This document shows positions 20,601 to 27,905 of a DNA stretch of 64,000 nucleotides, piece after piece; the first letter of the stretch is position 1; each line of letters begins with the position of its first letter. The notes under the pieces are model-generated. The model had not been told where the DNA came from, did no database searches, and was given only the letters and a program-made list of their open reading frames with translations. Source of the stretch: Rapana venosa (Eukaryota > Mollusca > Gastropoda > Neogastropoda > Muricidae); the NCBI GenBank assembly GCA_028751875.1, contig CM054158.1, positions 9,320,302 to 9,384,301 of the forward strand. The letters are read 5' to 3'. The position numbers and the translations under genes are program-made.

Positions 20601-21826
20601 AAAACAGCCCAGGACAGAACCATTTGGCGGTCCACTTGCAGCGTCCATGCGGGTACCCCAACGGTTGTCCCGACCAAGGGATGATGAGAAGATGAGATGA
20701 GCTCTGGAGATATTGTCAAAGTTTGCCTACATTGGGGGATTTAAAACAGTAATAACTGATAGCTTTTAATAATTAAAAATTACACAGAACTGGGTTTTGA
20801 CCTGTCAACTGCCCTTATTTGCATGAAGGGACCCACAAAAATGAAGTTGATTTCAAGTCACAATCTCCATAATGGTGTGCAGCAGCAGAAATATTGCAAC
20901 ACACGATGTAACTTTTTCTGTCAATTGATACTTTGGACTGTTAGGTGTGTGTTGCTTTATTTTTTTTTAAAAACAACAACAACAAAACCCACACCAAAAA
21001 CAAACAGGAAACACAATTCAATAGAAGAAAAAGATCAATCTTTCATTTTCCTTAGTAACAATTCTATCATTCATGTTTACATATACAAGAGCAATTCTCT
21101 GTGAAAAATTTACAATTTTAATCTGATTGGGAGGTTCACTGCAAGAAAGGCCAAAGACAGGCTGCCAGCACCTACAAGAACAAACGAATGAACATGATTA
21201 GTCATTTTCCAAGGCTGAAAACATCCAACTGAATGTCAAAGTCCTTTGGATGAGGCTATAAACTGAGGCCTTGTGTCCAAATACATGCAGAACATCTTGT
21301 GTACACATTAAAAACACGATTCGCCTTTTGGAAGAGTAGGCCATTGTGTGCCAGTAGGAACGGATGACAGAAAAAAAACAACCCAACAAGCACCCAGATG
21401 TCATATTTAGCTCAAGCCAAGGAATGAAAAATGAAATTCCACAGCTGATTAAGCATTACATGGTTCCCCCCACCCCTGCCTTCTTTACCTCCAGCCCTCA
21501 AGAGACTCCACCAGCACACTGGGCTGTTGTCAGACAGGTAAAGCCTCTGCCAAGCAGTTGGTGTGGTGTATATAATCAATGACATAAATATTCCACTTCA
21601 ATAACAACTGGAGAATACAAAAGTCCAAAATGAAAAGGGAGTCATTTGTTCTGCAGTACCTTTTCCACATCATAAGCAGCAGGTCCTGTGAAGCACGTTC
21701 CGCTGGGCTCCAGCCCCATTACCATGCCCAAGCGGTTGTAGGGCATCTTCTGGGGCAGTATTTGCCGGGGAAGCACAGAGGAGGCAAAGGCCATCTTTGG
21801 GGGAGGAGGTGGATCATATAACCTAC
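2497..21826 (-). CDS. CIMAP3: Pitchfork (CIMAP3/PIFO)-like ciliary protein, complete gene
   Basis: Five exons on the minus strand: 21826-21660, 13128-13030, 11151-11024, 4482-4356 and 2565-2497. All junctions are GT/AG. The phases agree throughout (0, 0, 2 then 1, 0) and give 185 residues from the Met at 21794, close to the roughly 190 residues of human pitchfork as I recall it. Recognisable blocks in order are: an N-terminal ILPQKMPYNRLG and GPAAYD; KGYALGAR, matching KGYTLGAR of pitchfork; a TPAPNVY block; NPGPGTY, a SHIPPO/PG-rich repeat split across an intron; and a C-terminal LSTTNKELRFFRKLAYFKLY before the stop. Family members are small cilium and basal-body proteins of the SHIPPO/CIMAP group. 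The introns are filled with retroelements and minisatellites. The gene diverges from GTF2H1. A 5' UTR exon further upstream is likely because exon 1 starts at an acceptor. Family assignment rests on remembered human sequence, so CIMAP3 versus a close SHIPPO paralogue is not settled. Confidence 0.75.
2633..3040 (+). mobile_element. tRNA-derived SINE, copy 1 (long form)
   Basis: The head at 2633-2695 is tRNA-like, with box A-like 'tccagtggttaggg' and a degenerate box B 'ggatcaagcc'. The body includes 'actataaaccaaggcccca', 'gcatgcagaacatct' and 'aggccattgg'. It shares an extended 3' part ending near 'cctcagagctctagccca' with the copy at 4911. It lies in the last CIMAP3-like intron. Confidence 0.7.
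3187..4145. repeat. 26-bp minisatellite
   Basis: About 36 imperfect copies of 'ctaacatccatctttgtg' plus an 8-nt variable tail such as 'caccgctg' or 'tactgctg'. The unit drifts along the array (ccatc, caatc, cagc variants). Short ORFs across it are repeat translations. It fills the last intron of the CIMAP3-like gene. Confidence 0.9.
4356..4482 (-). CDS. CIMAP3: CIMAP3-like exon 4
   Basis: 127 nt, acceptor gttttgcag and donor gtatgt. The first base completes the Gly codon left by exon 3, so the junction reads NPG|PGTYNHNIA, a SHIPPO-type proline-glycine repeat. It then continues with RVRFPQSFGGLP and ends NTEK in phase 0. It sits between a 26-bp minisatellite and a SINE. Confidence 0.8.
4545..4870 (-). 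mobile_element. tRNA-derived SINE, copy 2
   Basis: Read on the minus strand it begins 'gggacgggatagcatggtgg' (box A region) and has a box B-like 'ggtttgattct'. The body has 'agactataaactgaggtccc' and 'cgttccgcttttccgaagag', and the tail ends 'tcaaagaataaa'. It is inserted in the intron between exons 3 and 4 of the CIMAP3-like gene. Confidence 0.8.
4911..5320 (+). mobile_element. tRNA-derived SINE, copy 3 (long form)
   Basis: Well-preserved tRNA-like head with box A 'tggcaggatggttaagg' (about 4916) and box B 'gagttcgattccc' (about 4959). The body carries 'aataaaccgaggccccgag', 'aacatcttgcacacat' and 'gagtaggccattg'. It ends in the same 3' extension as copy 1, with 'cctcggagctctagcc'. Confidence 0.8.
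5515..6595. repeat. 28-bp/43-bp higher-order minisatellite
   Basis: The basic unit is 28 bp, 'caagcacacaggtcatgtgg' plus 'cactggag'. It is interspersed with units carrying a 15-bp insert 'caggggcacagtgag' that makes a 43-bp unit. The first third is mostly 43-bp units, the rest mixed. Long frames on both strands (for example 5728-6195 and 5904-6437) come only from the repeat. Confidence 0.9.
6848..6938. repeat. 91-bp direct repeat, copy A
   Basis: Runs from 'gtctttcgtttatagttgaa' to 'tttttatcattata'. It is nearly identical (about two mismatches) to 7528-7618. Copy A is followed at once by the reversed 3' tail of a CR1-like LINE. Confidence 0.85.
6939..7075 (-). mobile_element. LINE 3' tail plus SINE scrap
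   Basis: 'ataataatgtatggaattta' and 'tatagcgctgaatcttgtaa' are the reverse of the 3' tail seen at the end of the CR1-like LINE at 27.1 kb. It is followed by SINE-type 'aattttgtcatctattccca'. The same combination recurs at 33.2-33.4 kb. Confidence 0.55.
7528..7618. repeat. 91-bp direct repeat, copy B
   Basis: Second copy of the 6848-6938 block. It is followed within ten bases by the tRNA/5S composite SINE instead of the LINE tail found after copy A. Between the copies (7076-7527) there is a small minus-strand open frame of uncertain status (7053-7259) and nothing else I recognise. Confidence 0.85.
7629..7990 (+). mobile_element. Composite SINE with 5S rRNA-like segment, copy 1
   Basis: The head 'gggacgggatagctcaatgg' plus 'tcagagcactcgc' is tRNA-like and contains a box A. 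It runs into 'agttaagcagcgtcgagtg' and 'taccacttggatgggagacc', which resembles the 3' half of 5S rRNA including its box C (TGGATGGGAGACC). A unique body follows (cccagctgtaaatgggtacc, atgctggccc, gaggtctctgatgcctcgc). The tail is 'aaataaggtgttattattat' with (TGA)n. A reverse copy lies at 26.3-26.55 kb. Confidence 0.75.
7991..9280. other. Intronic sequence, no feature seen
   Basis: AT-rich intron DNA of the CIMAP3-like gene (between exons 3 and 4). I see no exon, retroelement core or array beyond short simple repeats such as 'ggctggctggctgact' near 8290 and a short CA tract near 9100. Confidence 0.5.
9286..10810. repeat. 35-bp minisatellite (about 43 copies)
   Basis: The unit is 'gatacaacaacaacagtggt' plus 'catacatcagaggtt'. 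Early copies alternate acaacagcaac and acaacaacaac variants. From about 10240 a cgtcacacatc/cgtcacatatc variant becomes common. The array is very homogeneous, has no unique spacers, and sits roughly 200 bp below CIMAP3-like exon 3. Confidence 0.95.
11024..11151 (-). CDS. CIMAP3: CIMAP3-like exon 3
   Basis: 128 nt, acceptor tacagtttcag and donor gtaagt. It reads TPAPNVYRAHCDPEVV, then a segment with KPFCHTEERF and MPDLNPG, ending two bases into a Gly codon. A long (CA)n tract as read on the minus strand (11189-11320) lies only about 40 bp upstream of the acceptor. Confidence 0.8.
11189..11320. repeat. (TG)n microsatellite
   Basis: Long TG run with ttg and tgg interruptions. On the minus strand this is a (CA)n tract directly upstream of the acceptor of CIMAP3-like exon 3. 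Confidence 0.95.
11330..11612 (-). mobile_element. tRNA-derived SINE, copy 4
   Basis: Contains 'cattttgaggatgacagaat' (tail), 'ccagtccccatgtgcatgca', 'aagcggaacaggttttaaca' and 'gggacctcagtttattgtct', and ends near 'cccttgaacgagatttgaac' (box B region). The tRNA-like head appears cut off by the following (TG)n tract. Confidence 0.75.
11613..11695. repeat. (TG)n microsatellite
   Basis: Roughly 40 uninterrupted TG dinucleotides, abutting the truncated head of SINE copy 4. Confidence 0.95.
11750..12712 (+). mobile_element. CR1-like LINE fragment, copy 2
   Basis: The frame-broken RT reads a GPVLFTLYTAP-like stretch near 11860, then NHHQINHFYA and LQLNTDKTEAMFVGTKHKP (about 12030-12090). The C-terminal conserved segment follows: [25 protein letters not shown] and LHWLPVKQRVKYKI (about 12290-12490). 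Its end merges into a (TG)n run at 12713-12790. This is a dead copy of the family at 27.1 kb. Confidence 0.75.
12713..12790. repeat. (TG)n/TGCA microsatellite
   Basis: TG run followed by TGCATGCG-type alternating purine-pyrimidine sequence at the 3' edge of LINE copy 2. The stretch 12791-13029 holds no recognisable feature. Confidence 0.85.
13030..13128 (-). CDS. CIMAP3: CIMAP3-like exon 2
   Basis: 99 nt, phase 0 to 0, with acceptor gatgtgcag and donor gtggga. It encodes 33 residues containing LLHNLLCRPESCKGYALGAR, the family's RP-S-KGY-LGAR signature. It is separated from exon 1 by an 8.5-kb intron that holds three retroelements. Confidence 0.8.
13389..14281 (+). mobile_element. RT C-terminal unit with PHD finger, copy 1
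   Basis: The open frame to 14084 starts MKVNVDKTKAMTVG (end of the RT palm). It then has a C4HC3 PHD-type zinc finger at about 13470-13601 (CGVCHKG, CSKCQYWCHKRC, VFVCPSC). It continues with the RT thumb/C-terminal region: EVVDEFCYLGEMMS, RTRIASAWKKWKEL, RPVLLYGLETWVFT and STNRLRWFGHAQR. A frameshift at about 14084 moves the end into another frame (RPKGRPSKTW), ending at 'gggagaaacatgacaaa' and a GAA-rich tail. The upstream RT and endonuclease are absent. The closest known relatives are C-termini of RTE/Jockey-type RTs. Confidence 0.75.
14282..14706. other. Intronic sequence, no feature seen
   Basis: AT-rich intron of the CIMAP3-like gene between two retroelements. No exon or repeat is recognised. 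Confidence 0.4.
14707..18300 (-). mobile_element. CR1-group LINE (Rex1/Babar-like), copy 1, nearly full length
   Basis: Read on the minus strand. The endonuclease N-terminal part is at 18160-17573 (VILSNVQSL, ALTETWLTD, GGGLCFYINKKW). Its C-terminal part is at 17442-16921 (LPPLGSSDHNCIL, the SDH motif). RT start is at 16721-16398 (NKSPGPDGICGRTLKF, VIPLPKKPNP) and the palm has SPQGCILSPLLY near 16050-16077 and FADDSAL at 15965-15985. The C-terminal segment is at 15961-15581 (WCDEAYLELNVSKTK, YKYLGTIF). Several frameshifts break it. The 3' end carries (tcaag)n at 14716-14740. It lies antisense to GTF2H1 and sense to CIMAP3 inside the latter's first intron. Clade assignment is by motif style only. 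Confidence 0.8.
18655..20710 (+). mobile_element. RTE-like LINE with long open RT ORF, copy 1
   Basis: A continuous reading frame runs from at least 18669 to stop at 20684 (over 660 codons). RT motifs in order: GKSPGIDNIPAELIKNGG (about 19200-19255), IIVPLPKKGD, EEQAGFRPGRSTVEQIFNIR, FIDFKKAFDRVW (about 19583-19620), VGVRQGCPLSPVLFN (about 19756-19800) and the catalytic FADDIDLM at 19887-19910. The thumb has ETFKYLGAVIT, and the tail region has LRRILNITYRDRKTNDYVW and LKWFGHTTRH. The N-terminal endonuclease is missing, so the copy is 5' truncated. The 3' end has a 'gatgatgagaagatgagatga'-like tail. The intact frame suggests a recent insertion. It is in the first intron of the CIMAP3-like gene, antisense to it. 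Confidence 0.85.
20711..21199. other. Intronic sequence, no feature seen
   Basis: AT-rich DNA between an RTE-like LINE and a SINE. No exon is recognised. Confidence 0.4.
21200..21440 (+). mobile_element. tRNA-derived SINE, copy 5 (head missing)
   Basis: Matches the SINE body from 'gtcctttggatgaggctata' through 'atacatgcagaacatcttgt' and 'gagtaggccattgtgtgcca' to a degraded 'agctcaagccaaggaatga' 3' extension. No tRNA head is present. It lies about 220 bp below CIMAP3-like exon 1. Confidence 0.7.
21660..21826 (-). CDS. CIMAP3: CIMAP3-like exon 1 (first coding exon)
   Basis: Acceptor tttcag precedes 21826 and the donor gtactg follows 21660. The frame reads a proline run (DPPPPPK), then MAFASS at 21794 as the likely start, then ILPQKMPYNRLG and a first PG-like repeat GPAAYDVEK. 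It ends in phase 0. The open frame continues above the Met for ten codons, so the true start could lie in an upstream exon. The human protein also begins with a short MxFxx segment, which favours this Met. Confidence 0.75.
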
Positions 21827-22064
21827 CTGAAACAATATGCCATATAACCTACCTGAAAGAATACGAAAATGCAAATCTTGTTAAAAGTTTTTGTTGTAAC
21901 CTAATATCAATTTACTAATCGGTTATCTATATGTCAGATCTATCTAATTACAGATTGATCAATCAACCAATCAGATCTATTCACACACCACACACACTTT
22001 CTGATCTAAAATCATTTTCGGTAAAGAGACGCTAAATTAAAGACCCCCCCCCCTCCCCCCCCCA

Positions 22065-22080
22065 CCCATGAGGAGCAATC
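22065..22080. repeat. 16-bp target-site duplication, left copy
   Basis: 'cccatgaggagcaatc' is repeated exactly at 22948-22963 and flanks the PHD-RT unit copy 2. Neighbouring bases on both sides differ, so the duplication is exactly 16 bp, as expected for target-primed insertion. Confidence 0.9.
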
Positions 22081-22947
22081 TTCTTCCTTTTTGTCATGTT
22101 TCTCCCAGGGGAGGTTTGACATTGATGAGCCTTCTCCACCTCTCTGTTTTGAGCTTCCTCCTTATTTATGCCCCTTTCTCTAAGATCTGCAATACAGGCA
22201 GCCCAGGTCTTGCTAGGTCTTCCCTTTGGTCTCTTTCCATCCACTACGAAGTTCATTGCTCTTGTTATGATGTGGTGGTCTGCTTTCCGTTGAAAGTGCC
22301 TTAACCAGCGCAGTCTATTGGTACTAGCTACAGACTTCAGATCATCAACTTTGCACATTCTCCATAGTTCTTCATTTGTGATCCTGTCTTCCCATTTGAT
22401 CTTTGTCATGTAGCGTAGCATTTGGTTTTCACAGCTCTTCAACAAACGTTCAACATTTTTTGTGAAAACCCACATCTCCAGGAGAACAGGTCTGATGCAG
22501 GCCTTATATATCAGACAGGTCTCTCCAGTGGGATTTTCTGATTTCCAAGCAGACTTGCCAATTCTTTCCCTTTCTTCCAAGCACTCACAATCCTGGTTCT
22601 GACAGCCAACTCAGATTTTGCTTCGCAGCTCATTATCTCTCCCAGGTAGCAGAATTCGTCTACCACTTCTATCTTCCCTTGTTCAAATTCTAGCTCCTCC
22701 TTTCCTGCATTGGTATTGTCTTCACCCTTCTTATTCATACAACTGGGCAGACAAATAGTCCGTCCTCCTTCTTCAGACTTTTGAGCTTTGAGCATCTTTT
22801 GTGACACCAATATTGACATTTGGAGCATTTGATTGCATTTTTCCTTACACCTTTGTGGCAGACACCACACAGGTATTTGCCTTCTATGTGTTCTGTGGTC
22901 TTTTCCAACTGTCATTGCTTTGGTCTTGTCAACATTTACCAAATCAT
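22081..22947 (-). mobile_element. RT C-terminal unit with PHD finger, copy 2
   Basis: Minus-strand copy of the 13.4-kb unit, closely similar at the DNA level. It starts with GGTAAATGTTGACAAGACC (from 22940) and ends 'gggagaaacatgacaaaaag'. Frameshifts interrupt the PHD finger and the thumb: two open pieces are 22942-22511 (VNVDKTKAMTVGKDHRTH, IEVVDEFCYLGEIMS) and 22580-22032 (LLKSCENQMLRYMTKIKW, RPKGRPSKTWAA). It is bounded by an exact 16-bp target-site duplication, so this short unit inserted as such. Confidence 0.85.
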
Positions 22948-22963
22948 CCCATGAGGAGCAATC
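22948..22963. repeat. 16-bp target-site duplication, right copy
   Basis: Exact second copy of 'cccatgaggagcaatc' from 22065-22080. Confidence 0.9.
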
Positions 22964-23681
22964 ATATCACAAAAATAAAGCAGCCAACTTGCTTTCTCTT
23001 TATCATGGAGATTTGTGCAATATTAACATATAACTTTTAAAAAAAAAGTTCCTTAGTACAGGAGATCTTCCTTTGAAATCATTAACTGAACAGCAGCAGT
23101 GCTCCACTTTCCTTTTTTTTCAACAACTAATAAACAACATTTTCCAAAAAATGGGCCTGTGCCAAAACATGACAAATTAAACCTGCCAATCGCAAAAGTG
23201 ATCCTAGCAAACAAAACACATCAGGTCTAACTCTAAGTCTTAGGACTGTACTAGCCTATGTGGAAAAAAAATCACCCTGACAAAGAAAACAAAGAGGCAA
23301 AGTGTGGGGATGAAATGTGGGAGGTGGGGGCAGGGGCAGTAAAGATTCGATTGAATTAATAAAAGTTTCTGAATTCTGCAAACATAACTGAGAATGCTTT
23401 TTTCTATTAAAACAAAATAGCACAAAGAGGAGATGGGGATGTTACAGCAATAAATGGGATGATGATATCCTCTCCTTTCTCCTTTTACAGACCGTACGCT
23501 TTGTTGCACATACTGAAATGTTCCCCTGAGCAGCATTAACTCCTTATCAACTTTATAAAGATACCAGCAACAAGATAATCTTAACGGACAAAAAGCGGCA
23601 GCGATATCAGAAACTGATTTTGGCAAGGTCATGGTTGGTTGGTAGTACACTGGTACAGTCCCTAAATCAGATAGCTCTGTT

Positions 23682-23720
<39 letters not shown>

Positions 23721-23824
23721 TCTCTCTATAGCATGAAGGCAGGAACATGAACCCACACCCACTCACACGTGCATGCATCTTCGTGTTTACAGCTGATCAC
23801 TCACACACACGCGCGTGTATTGAC
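22964..23824. other. Non-coding stretch with (CA)n
   Basis: Contains a (CA)n run at about 23682-23718 and scattered CA/GC tracts to 23820. No exon or element is otherwise recognised. Confidence 0.5.
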
Positions 23825-24865
23825 TACATTCATAACAATGACAATCAGGCAAGTAAATCAGAGAAATGTAAAAATTGGGTAGTCAGTGTTATTATAATTT
23901 TAGAATTCAAATAATTTCTGGCACGAAAGAATTTCTTTTTCTATTTGTTTTGCTGTTAGACAGTTAGTGCACTGAAAACAGCGTTCTAAAGGCAACAATT
24001 GAAATTCTGAAAACAAAGCACTGGAGGAATCAGCCAAAATGGCAGTCAATTTGCATACAAGCTGCTGATTTCAGAACAACTTTAGATCTCTTTGTTCTTC
24101 TCCACTTATTTTGGAGCAGACTCTTATAATTATTTGAAGACCCTTCTTGTTTTTAACACTAAGGTTATTGTATCAACAAATGAAAGCAAAACTTGGAAAA
24201 CTCTCTATGTAAGACATGTAAAACAAGGAAAGAATCTTTTTGTCAACAAAAAATGAGTTCAGCTTCCTTAAATAGACCCTTTTGGTAATAGCGTCAGTGT
24301 TAGCATCCCAGTTTAACTTGTGGTCATAAACAGTTCCCTGATACTTATACAAGTTATAGTTTGAAAGGTTTTCACTTCATGATTATGTGTAATAATATTC
24401 TTAGGAGTGTGCCCTGATCTTCTGAAATCGATAGGAATACCTTTAGTTTTACTTTTACAAACATTTAGCTCCAGATACGCCTCATCACACCAGTGTACGA
24501 ACTTGGTGAGAGCTGGGCCATGGTCTAAGACTGATCTGGATAAGAGAGACAACAGAGCACAGTCATCCGCAAACTTTACCAGAAACTGAGAAAGGAATTT
24601 TCACAGCTGGTTTTGCAATCATCTGTCTATAGAATGTACAAAAGTGGCAAGAGGAAACAACCCTGTGGAGAACCAGTGCAGGTAAATCTAACAGATAAGA
24701 TATTTCATTGGCAACAACACGCTGTGGTCTGTTGGTTAAAAATTCAATCAGCCAACGAACAAGTTGATTGTCTAGTAAAAGTTAAAAAGTATTTTGTTAA
24801 CCAGAACATGAGGCTGCATTGTATTGAAAGCTGAACTAAAGTCAGCAAACAATATTCTGGCAGTA
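23825..24865 (-). mobile_element. CR1-group LINE (Rex1/Babar-like), copy 2, 5' truncated
   Basis: Closely matches the 3' third of the 14.7-18.3 kb element. Shared blocks include the 3' non-coding segment ('aaagaatttctttttctatt'), the RT C-terminus at 24552-24313 (FVHWCDEAYLELNVCKSKTK) and a palm remnant near 24650-24680. It is cut at about 24865, the normal 5' truncation of LINE copies. Confidence 0.8.
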
Positions 24866-25600
24866 GGCAATATTTGTAATGTATGCAGAGGGCTTTACTA
24901 CTTTGATACCAGCGTGGCTTTTCACTCTGACACTTTGAAATGACTGGGGGTGTGGAGTGATGCCGTTTTATTTTAAAGTTCCTCAGCCTCTGCCTTCATT
25001 TGGCTACACACTGGTATTAATTTGGGGGTAGAGTGTGAGAGGAAATTTTTTTTGTGATTTTCAGATTTTTTTAAGTATGAAAAAATGCAGTGTGCACTTG
25101 TTTTGGGGGTTGAGCCATTTTGAGAACATAGAGAGCAATACCAGGTAGTCGCAAGAAAGTTGGAAATAATCATCAAATGAGGATTGACCCTGCGCATGCA
25201 TAATGCTGTAAAGAAGCTAGCAGACGACAAAGGACTGAGGGGGTACAGTGTTTGCTGAAAAATTAAAAAATTTCAAACCTACCAAATTTGTTCAAAATCA
25301 CCTGAGTTTTGAGTCAGAGGCTAGTCTTTCAAAATAAGTGGTTTTTATTTATGTGGATACCTTAGTACGTGCGGTATGAATATAAGAGTCACATAGAAAA
25401 ACAGAAGGAAAAGAGTGATTTTTTAAAACTGGTGTTCGGCCTGCATTTATCTCCAGCTGTGGAACTAAAAGTGTTAGAATGAGTTGGTGTGTTAGTTACC
25501 TTTTAGATGGAGACTCATCTTACAAGGCATGATTCGCAACAAAGAACCCGTTGTCTGTGAAACAGCTCAGATCTTCCCTGATAACAAACTTCAGTGACAA
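24866..25600. other. Unassigned, low-repeat stretch
   Basis: No element or exon is recognised. This is one of the few stretches of several hundred bases without an array or retroelement, and lies between the divergent CIMAP3-like and GTF2H1 genes. Confidence 0.4.
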
Positions 25601-25800
25601 ATTTCAATTAAATGAAAGCCCTTCCTGCAATTTTGCGTCACATGCTGTGCGTATCTAGGGAAAAGCGGTTAGGAAACGTTTTACTTTATGGCAAATTACG
25701 ACAGGAAGTCGGTTTGTGATATTGTCGCAATTGTGTGTTGCCAAAGATTGTCCTGACTTCTGAGTGAACGGTGTGCACAAGTGCTCCAACCCTGAACAAT
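25600..25800 (+). promoter_or_regulatory. Candidate promoter and non-coding first exon of GTF2H1
   Basis: A CpG-containing stretch includes an ETS-like 'acaggaagtcgg' (about 25700) and ends in a consensus donor: 'gaacaat' then gtaagt at 25801. GTF2H1's start codon lies in an exon that begins at an acceptor (29478), so a non-coding first exon upstream is required. This is the best candidate I see. It is also placed to serve the divergent CIMAP3-like gene. No TATA box is evident. Transcript data would be decisive. Confidence 0.3.
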
Positions 25801-26247
25801 GTAAGTTTGTAAGAGATTGTCAGTCCTTAGGCCTGCATATGTATGAGGAAAGAGCACAGCTCGAGTGTTCTCTCAGTAAATACTGAAATAACTGTCTTTG
25901 ATTTACTGCGGACTTATTTTTTTGCTTGATAAAAATCGGCTTTAGTGATTTGAAAACACGATCAACACGTGAACACAAAACAGACTAGGCCTAGTTAAAA
26001 AGAAAAAAAAAAGTCTTGGCGTGAAGAAAAACAGAGCGCGCACACACATAAATTTCATACAAGTAAATGATAAATCATTAAACAAAGTCATGTATAAAGA
26101 ATCTTAGCTTGTCATTTTGATTGCTAGAACTGTCCTCATGTTTCATTGGCCTACTCATCAAAAGTGCCAGTTGAATTTGGTAGAAATAACTATTATATGA
26201 TATACCTATAGTATAATGTATTTTTTAATTTTCATGAGCCATAGGGC

Positions 26248-26251
<4 letters not shown>

Positions 26252-26297
<46 letters not shown>
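26252..26297. repeat. (TA)n microsatellite
   Basis: About 22 TA dinucleotides, directly abutting the 3' end of the composite SINE copy 2. Confidence 0.95.
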
Positions 26298-26299
<2 letters not shown>

Positions 26300-26552
26300 T
26301 TAAAGGAGTCCCATAACCTGTAACAGTGTAAGGTCCTAGGGGAGCAGGCGTCAGAGACCTCACTTCTCTAGGGCCAGCATATTGAGAGCAGCGCCCATCG
26401 CCTCTCCCTGGCTGCTTTACCTTCCCTGACCCTAAAGAGGGCAGGTACCCATTTACAGCTGGGTGAACTGGGGGAACTGTACTGAAGCCAAGGCGCCCAA
26501 ACCGTCACCCATCCAACTGGTAACCATGCTCAAGTGCTCCGACCTGTCCCCA
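26300..26552 (-). mobile_element. Composite SINE with 5S-like segment, copy 2
   Basis: On the minus strand it reads 'ggggacaggtcggagcact', then 'taccagttggatgggtgac' (5S-like box C region), 'cccagctgtaaatgggtacc', 'atgctggccctagagaagtg' and 'gaggtctctgacgcctg'. Part of the tRNA-like head is deleted compared with 7.6 kb. It is bounded on both sides by (TA)n. Confidence 0.7.
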
Positions 26553-26554
26553 TA

Positions 26555-26590
<36 letters not shown>
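26553..26590. repeat. (TA)n microsatellite
   Basis: TA repeats with one interruption on the head side of composite SINE copy 2. From here to about 27080 the DNA is AT-rich and I see no feature. Confidence 0.9.
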
Positions 26591-26593
<3 letters not shown>

Positions 26594-27084
26594 TATATAT
26601 GACTTATAAGACTTAGTGTCTTCAGAAAATTTTCACTTAAAACAACAGTATATATTATTATATAGTAATAGTATATTATTATTTGTAAGTGTTAACCTTT
26701 ATTAGTATTGGTCATGCCCGGCAAGTTATGTTTGTGAATAAGGTGAAACGTGATTAAATTACAACCAGCAATTTTTGCATTTCAGTTTTACCTACTTCAT
26801 AATTTGGAAACATAAAGCAAAAAAAAAATGTACAGTTTACACCATCAGATGATAAATACAAAATAGATTGTACTATGATCTAATGGATAGTTGTATGGTG
26901 GAAATATAAACAGCTATGGTCAAAAGTATCCTTGGTAGGTAGTGTGCCTTCTCAGTCTCTCTAAGTTTCTTTCTTGTTGTGATCTGTTGCTGTTATTGTT
27001 CAAAATAATATTTTTTATATTAATTTTCACATGATTTCCAGTTGTTTTTTTCAGGCAGAACATTTTGATATGAAAAACTAACCA

Positions 27085-27905
27085 CCTAAGGCTAAGTATT
27101 AGTGCAATTCGAAAGTACCTGTCCACTGATGGCAACAGCCAAACTTGTCACTTCTCTCTTTCTTTCATGTCTGGACTATTGTAATTCTCTTTTGTCTGGT
27201 CTGCCAGCATCAGCTATCTACTCCCTTCAACGTATACAAAACTCCGCAGCTCGACTAGTTCTCAAAAAGAAAAAATCTGAGCACATTACCCCTCTCTTGC
27301 GATCTCTCCACTGGCTGCCTGTGCCACAGAGAGTAAATTATAAGATCAGTACCCTCTGTTACAAATGTCTCCACAAAACTGCACCCTCCTACCTCTGTGA
27401 ATGTCTTAACCTGTACACTCCTTCACGTTCCCTCCGCTCTACTGCAGATACCTTGTGCCTACGAATACCTAGATTCAATCAATCCAATGTTGGCCGCCGC
27501 TCTTTCTCTATTTCGGGTCCATCGACCTGGAATGAGCTCCCTCTCTCTCTTCGCCAGAAACCTAGTTATGACACTTTTAAATCCAGCCTCAAGACATATT
27601 TATTTCAAACCTAAGATTTCCCCCCTCCTGTTTCATATCAGAGCTATCCCACCTTCACTAACCCATGTCCTATCACCCTGCTAAAGTATACGACCTGTGT
27701 GTGTGTGCTTTTGTAAAACATTTGACTATTGAAATTTTATTTCATAGATTATGTCTGCAGCGTACCATGTTTGTAAATATCTGTTTGTTTAAACTATTGA
27801 TTATTTATCATTGATTGCATGACTGTGTAAGATTAGGTTGAATGCATGCGCTTTGATTTGTCTTTGCAAGATATAGCGCTATATAAGTTCCATTTATTAT
27901 TATTA
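27085..27905 (+). mobile_element. CR1-like LINE 3' part, copy 3 (intact C-terminal frame)
   Basis: The open frame 27102-27614 encodes the conserved C-terminus: [66 protein letters not shown] and LKTYLFQT. A 3' UTR follows, ending 'tatagcgctatataagttcc' with a (TTA)n tail at about 27890. The RT palm is missing (5' truncated). This is the best-preserved copy of the family and defines its 3' end. Confidence 0.85.

Noticed and set aside
21493..21527. Possible extra CIMAP3-like exon (acceptor gacaacag, donor gtaaag)
   Set aside because: Its 35 nt would break the phase between exons 1 and 2, which join correctly without it.
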